Positions 61,450-64,000 of a DNA stretch of 64,000 nucleotides are shown here, one piece after another. The DNA is from an uncultured Pelagibacteraceae bacterium (lineage in GTDB: Bacteria > Pseudomonadota > Alphaproteobacteria > Pelagibacterales > Pelagibacteraceae): contig CACGED010000002.1 of NCBI GenBank assembly GCA_902571975.1, forward strand, positions 90,129 through 154,128, written 5' to 3'. The notes beneath the pieces are model-generated. The model made no database searches and was not told the DNA's origin. It saw nothing but the letters and a program-made list of their open reading frames with translations. Both the position numbers and the translations under genes were made by a program. Numbering within the stretch: the first letter of the stretch is position 1; the number at the start of each line of letters is the position of its first letter.

Positions 61450-62559
61450 ATGAAAACTTTTTTAATAGCAAAATCAAGAAGACTTAGAGGTACACCGTAC
61501 ACCTCTAGAATTGAAAAACAAGGTGTTACTGCCTATAGTATTTATAATCATATGTTACTCCCAGCAGCATTTGGCTCAGTAGAAGACTCTTATCACCACT
61601 TAAAAGAAAATGTTCAAATTTGGGATGTGGCTGCTGAAAGACAAGTTGAAATCACAGGAAAAGATGCTGCAAAATTGGTCCAGTTGATGACTTGCAGAGA
61701 TTTATCAAAATCAAAAGAGGGAAGATGTTATTATTGTCCAATAATAGATGATAATGCTGGCTTAATTAATGATCCAGTTGTTTTGAAGTTTAATGAAAAT
61801 AAATGGTGGATTTCGATAGCTGATACAGATGTAATATTATTTGCAAAAGGATTAGCAATTGGAAAAAATTTTGATGTTAACATTATTGAACCTGATATTG
61901 ATATTATGGCAGTGCAAGGTCCAAAGTCATTTAAATTAATGGAAAAAGTTTTTGGGGAAAAAATTGCAAATCTTAAATTTTTTGGTTTTGATTATTTTGA
62001 ATTCGGCGGTGATAAGCATTTAATTGCGAGATCTGGTTGGTCTAAACAAGGTGGTTATGAAATTTATGTTGAACACAATGACTCCGGATTAAAATTATAC
62101 GATCATCTATTTGAAATTGGTAAAGAATTTAATGTTCAGCCAGGAGGCCCTAACTTAATTGAACGTATTGAAAGTGGATTACTCTCTCATGGAAATGACA
62201 TGGATAATGGAGATAATCCATATGAGTGTGGTTTTGATAAGTATGTAAATATAGATAGTGATGTTGATTTCCTAGGTAAAGAGAAACTTAAAAAAATTAA
62301 AGCTGAAGGAATTAAAAAAAAACTTATGGGAGTAAAAATTGATGCCAAGGAAATAAGTGTTAATGGCTCAATGGATCTAGTAGACGAAGATAATAATGTA
62401 ATTGGAGAATTAAGATCTGGTTGTTACAATCCGACCTTTAAACAAGTCATTGGGATTGCAATGATTAACAAACCACACTTTGAGACTTCGAAACCCTTTA
62501 AAATCAGTATAAATGGCTCTGATTTTGATGGAAAAGTTTGTGATTTACCTTTCATTTAG
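61450..62559 (+). CDS. dmdA: Dimethylsulfoniopropionate demethylase DmdA
   Basis: 369 residues, GcvT fold. It begins with a [20 protein letters not shown] stretch and has [78 protein letters not shown] and the C-terminal VCDLPFI. These strings agree closely with the Pelagibacter DmdA I remember, including the YCPIID and CYNPxF segments. It moves a methyl group from DMSP to tetrahydrofolate, giving methylmercaptopropionate for DmdB and DmdC. A 51-base gap from dmdB. Confidence 0.95.
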   Translation: MKTFLIAKSRRLRGTPYTSRIEKQGVTAYSIYNHMLLPAAFGSVEDSYHHLKENVQIWDVAAERQVEITGKDAAKLVQLMTCRDLSKSKEGRCYYCPIIDDNAGLINDPVVLKFNENKWWISIADTDVILFAKGLAIGKNFDVNIIEPDIDIMAVQGPKSFKLMEKVFGEKIANLKFFGFDYFEFGGDKHLIARSGWSKQGGYEIYVEHNDSGLKLYDHLFEIGKEFNVQPGGPNLIERIESGLLSHGNDMDNGDNPYECGFDKYVNIDSDVDFLGKEKLKKIKAEGIKKKLMGVKIDAKEISVNGSMDLVDEDNNVIGELRSGCYNPTFKQVIGIAMINKPHFETSKPFKISINGSDFDGKVCDLPFI

Positions 62560-62578
62560 TATAAAGCTTTAAAATATC

Positions 62579-63589
62579 ATGAATATAGCAATAGTAGGAG
62601 CGACAGGAAACGTAGGTCGAAAATTAATTGAGGTTTTGGAAAAAAAAAACTTTCCAATAACAGAGGCTTTCTTAGTTGCATCTTCAAATAGTGAAGGAAA
62701 AAAAATTAATTTTTTAGGAAAAGAACATACTGTTAGTAATTTAGAGCACTTTGATTTTTCAAAAGTGAAAATTGCTTTTTTTGCAGCGGGTTCTTCAATT
62801 GCTGAAAAATGGGCACCAATCGCAGCAGAAAAAACAATTGTAATTGATAATTCAAAATTCTTTAGAAAAGATCCAGAAATTCCTTTAATTGTTCCAGAGG
62901 TAAATTCCAAAGAACTACCTAAATTTAAAAATAAGAATATTATAGCAAATGCTAATTGTTCAGTAATACCAATAGTTGTGGCTCTCAAACCATTACATGA
63001 TTTGTATAATGTAAAAAGAATAGTTGCATCAACTTATCAATCAGTTTCTGGTGCGGGCAAAGCTGGTATGGATGAACTTATATCTCAAACTAAAGAAGTG
63101 TTAGAAAATAAAGATGTTGAGTCAAAAAATTTTACTAAGCAGATAGCTTTTAATGCTATACCACATATTGATAGTTTTCTTGAAAATGGAAGCACAAAAG
63201 AAGAGCAAAAAAATCATGATGAGGTAAAAAAAATTTTAGATAGTAAAATAAATATTACATCTACTTGTGTCAGAGTCCCTGTTCTTGTTTCGCACTCCAT
63301 AAGTGTGAATGTTGAATTTAATAAAAAACATGACTTAGAAGAAATTAGAAATGTCTTATCATCATCACCAGGATGCAAGGTAGTTGATGAGCAAAAAGAT
63401 GGAGGATACATTACGCCTGTAGAAGCTGAAGACAAATTTGAAACATTCATATCAAGAATTCGTGAAGATTCTTCTCAACCAAATTCAATTAATTTGTGGG
63501 TTGTGTCTGATAACCTATTAAAAGGTGCCGCACTTAATGCAGTTGAAATTGCTGAGGCTTTAGTAGAAAAAGATTTTTATGGAAAATAA
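62579..63589 (+). CDS. asd: Aspartate-semialdehyde dehydrogenase
   Basis: 336 residues. NADP motif IAIVGATGNVGRKLIEVLEK, VPEVNSKELPKF, catalytic Cys in IIANANCSVIPIVVALKPLH, STYQSVSGAGKAGMDEL and the His in RVPVLVSHSISVNVEF. It makes aspartate semialdehyde for the lysine, threonine and methionine branches, and dapF elsewhere in the window uses the lysine branch. Last 11 bases overlap sdhC. Confidence 0.97.
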   Translation: MNIAIVGATGNVGRKLIEVLEKKNFPITEAFLVASSNSEGKKINFLGKEHTVSNLEHFDFSKVKIAFFAAGSSIAEKWAPIAAEKTIVIDNSKFFRKDPEIPLIVPEVNSKELPKFKNKNIIANANCSVIPIVVALKPLHDLYNVKRIVASTYQSVSGAGKAGMDELISQTKEVLENKDVESKNFTKQIAFNAIPHIDSFLENGSTKEEQKNHDEVKKILDSKINITSTCVRVPVLVSHSISVNVEFNKKHDLEEIRNVLSSSPGCKVVDEQKDGGYITPVEAEDKFETFISRIREDSSQPNSINLWVVSDNLLKGAALNAVEIAEALVEKDFYGK

Positions 63590-63962
63590 AAATCCAATAT
63601 CGCCACATATACAAATTTATAACTGGCACATCTCCTCGTTGGTTTCAATATCTCACAGAGTAACTGGTATAATAAACTTTTTTACAGTAACTTTGATAGG
63701 TATTTGGGTAGCATCTTTATTATTAGGAGAGGAAAGTTATGTATTAACTAATTTATTCCTGTCATCTTATGTTGGTAAATTTGTTTGTTTGGGAATTATT
63801 TGGTCTTTCACATTTCAAATGCTCAGCGAAATAAGGCATTTGATAATGGATTTAGGTTACGGATTTGAGCAAAAAACTACAAAAGTAACTGGATTAATAG
63901 TTTTGATTGGATCATTTCCTCTTACTGTTATAATTTTTCTCATAGGAAGGCACTTAATTTAA
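63579..63962 (+). CDS. sdhC: Succinate dehydrogenase cytochrome b556 subunit
   Basis: 127 residues with three membrane helices. SPHIQIYNWHISSLVSISHR then VTGIINFF holds the family's S-x-x-H-R-x-T-G quinone-site motif, and FQMLSEIRHLIMDLGYGFEQ carries the haem-ligating His. It anchors the SdhAB dimer. It overlaps asd by 11 bases and its stop overlaps the sdhD start (TAATG). Confidence 0.95.
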   Translation: MENKNPISPHIQIYNWHISSLVSISHRVTGIINFFTVTLIGIWVASLLLGEESYVLTNLFLSSYVGKFVCLGIIWSFTFQMLSEIRHLIMDLGYGFEQKTTKVTGLIVLIGSFPLTVIIFLIGRHLI

Positions 63963-64000
63963 TGGGATCTGTAACTAAGAAATGGCTTTTTCTAAAAGTA
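63962..64000 (+). CDS. sdhD: Succinate dehydrogenase membrane anchor subunit, first codons (cut by window edge)
   Basis: ATG at 63962 sharing one base with the sdhC stop. Thirteen codons are visible (MGSVTKKWLFLKV). They resemble the start of SdhD proteins, where a Thr/Ser-x-His/Lys-Trp-Leu segment precedes the first helix. The call rests mostly on position after sdhC. Confidence 0.7.
   Translation, partial: MGSVTKKWLFLKV

Overview
The window looks like a piece of a SAR11 (Pelagibacterales) chromosome. The DNA is very AT-rich (roughly 30% GC by eye), spacers are tiny, and neighbouring genes often overlap by 1-11 bases. The gene content is alphaproteobacterial (DUF2794, IalB-like protein, HspQ, ffh-rpsP-trmD-rplS followed by leuCDB). 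It also carries SAR11 hallmarks: a DMSP demethylase with its downstream enzymes (dmdC-dmdB-dmdA), a Tat-exported TRAP solute-binding protein, and tandem FMN-dependent hydroxyacid oxidases. No stretch longer than about 200 bases lacks a gene or RNA, and I saw no insertion sequence, prophage or CRISPR array.

Layout. 1-3105 is an accessory patch of TPR and sulfotransferase genes around a tRNA-Gly(GCC). 3165-7731 holds phhB, then purH, a heparinase-like gene, rpe and a YggT-like membrane gene on the minus strand. 7784-13017 is an acetate-type uptake and activation block: sodium:solute symporter with its small subunit, acetyl-CoA synthetase and an EVE-domain protein. 13036-15082 is a small insertion between the EVE gene and tsaD. 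It contains an SGNH hydrolase, a FkbM methyltransferase, a 40-codon basic ORF, and a broken second copy of the start of the EVE gene. 15083-27376 is housekeeping: tsaD, hemC, hemD, mscS-like, yggT, folD, a metallo-beta-lactamase-fold enzyme, a photolyase-type FAD protein, argG, ialB-like, an aldo-keto reductase, a Bax-inhibitor-1 protein, DUF2794, yciB and hspQ. 27427-31679 is the cytochrome c maturation run ccmC-D-E-F-G-H, preceded by an odd small ORF/hairpin region.

32203-47198 reads as one metabolic neighbourhood for 2-hydroxy- and 2-oxo-acids. It has two FMN oxidases, a PLP aminotransferase, a GlcD-type FAD dehydrogenase, a glyoxylate reductase-type dehydrogenase and a complete TRAP transporter (P, Q, M). 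Converging on it is an operon of gamma-glutamyltransferase, an oxalate-CoA-ligase-like enzyme and a ketopantoate-reductase-like enzyme. The TRAP transporter is unusual: its large permease carries a C-terminal extension of about 315 residues with predicted coiled coil, and its small permease is also oversized.

47228-64000 holds an MFS transporter, an alpha/beta hydrolase, ftsY, dapF, ffh, rpsP, trmD, rplS, leuCDB, dmdC-dmdB-dmdA, asd, sdhC and the first codons of sdhD. The most intriguing unexplained signal is the roughly 100-base, GC-enriched leader upstream of ffh. It folds on paper into three consecutive hairpins, and the first loop is exactly complementary to a 6-base segment just before the ffh start. 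This looks like a pseudoknotted regulatory RNA of a type I do not recognise. A second curiosity is that S16 and L19, encoded in the same operon, share almost identical 27-base repeat tails.
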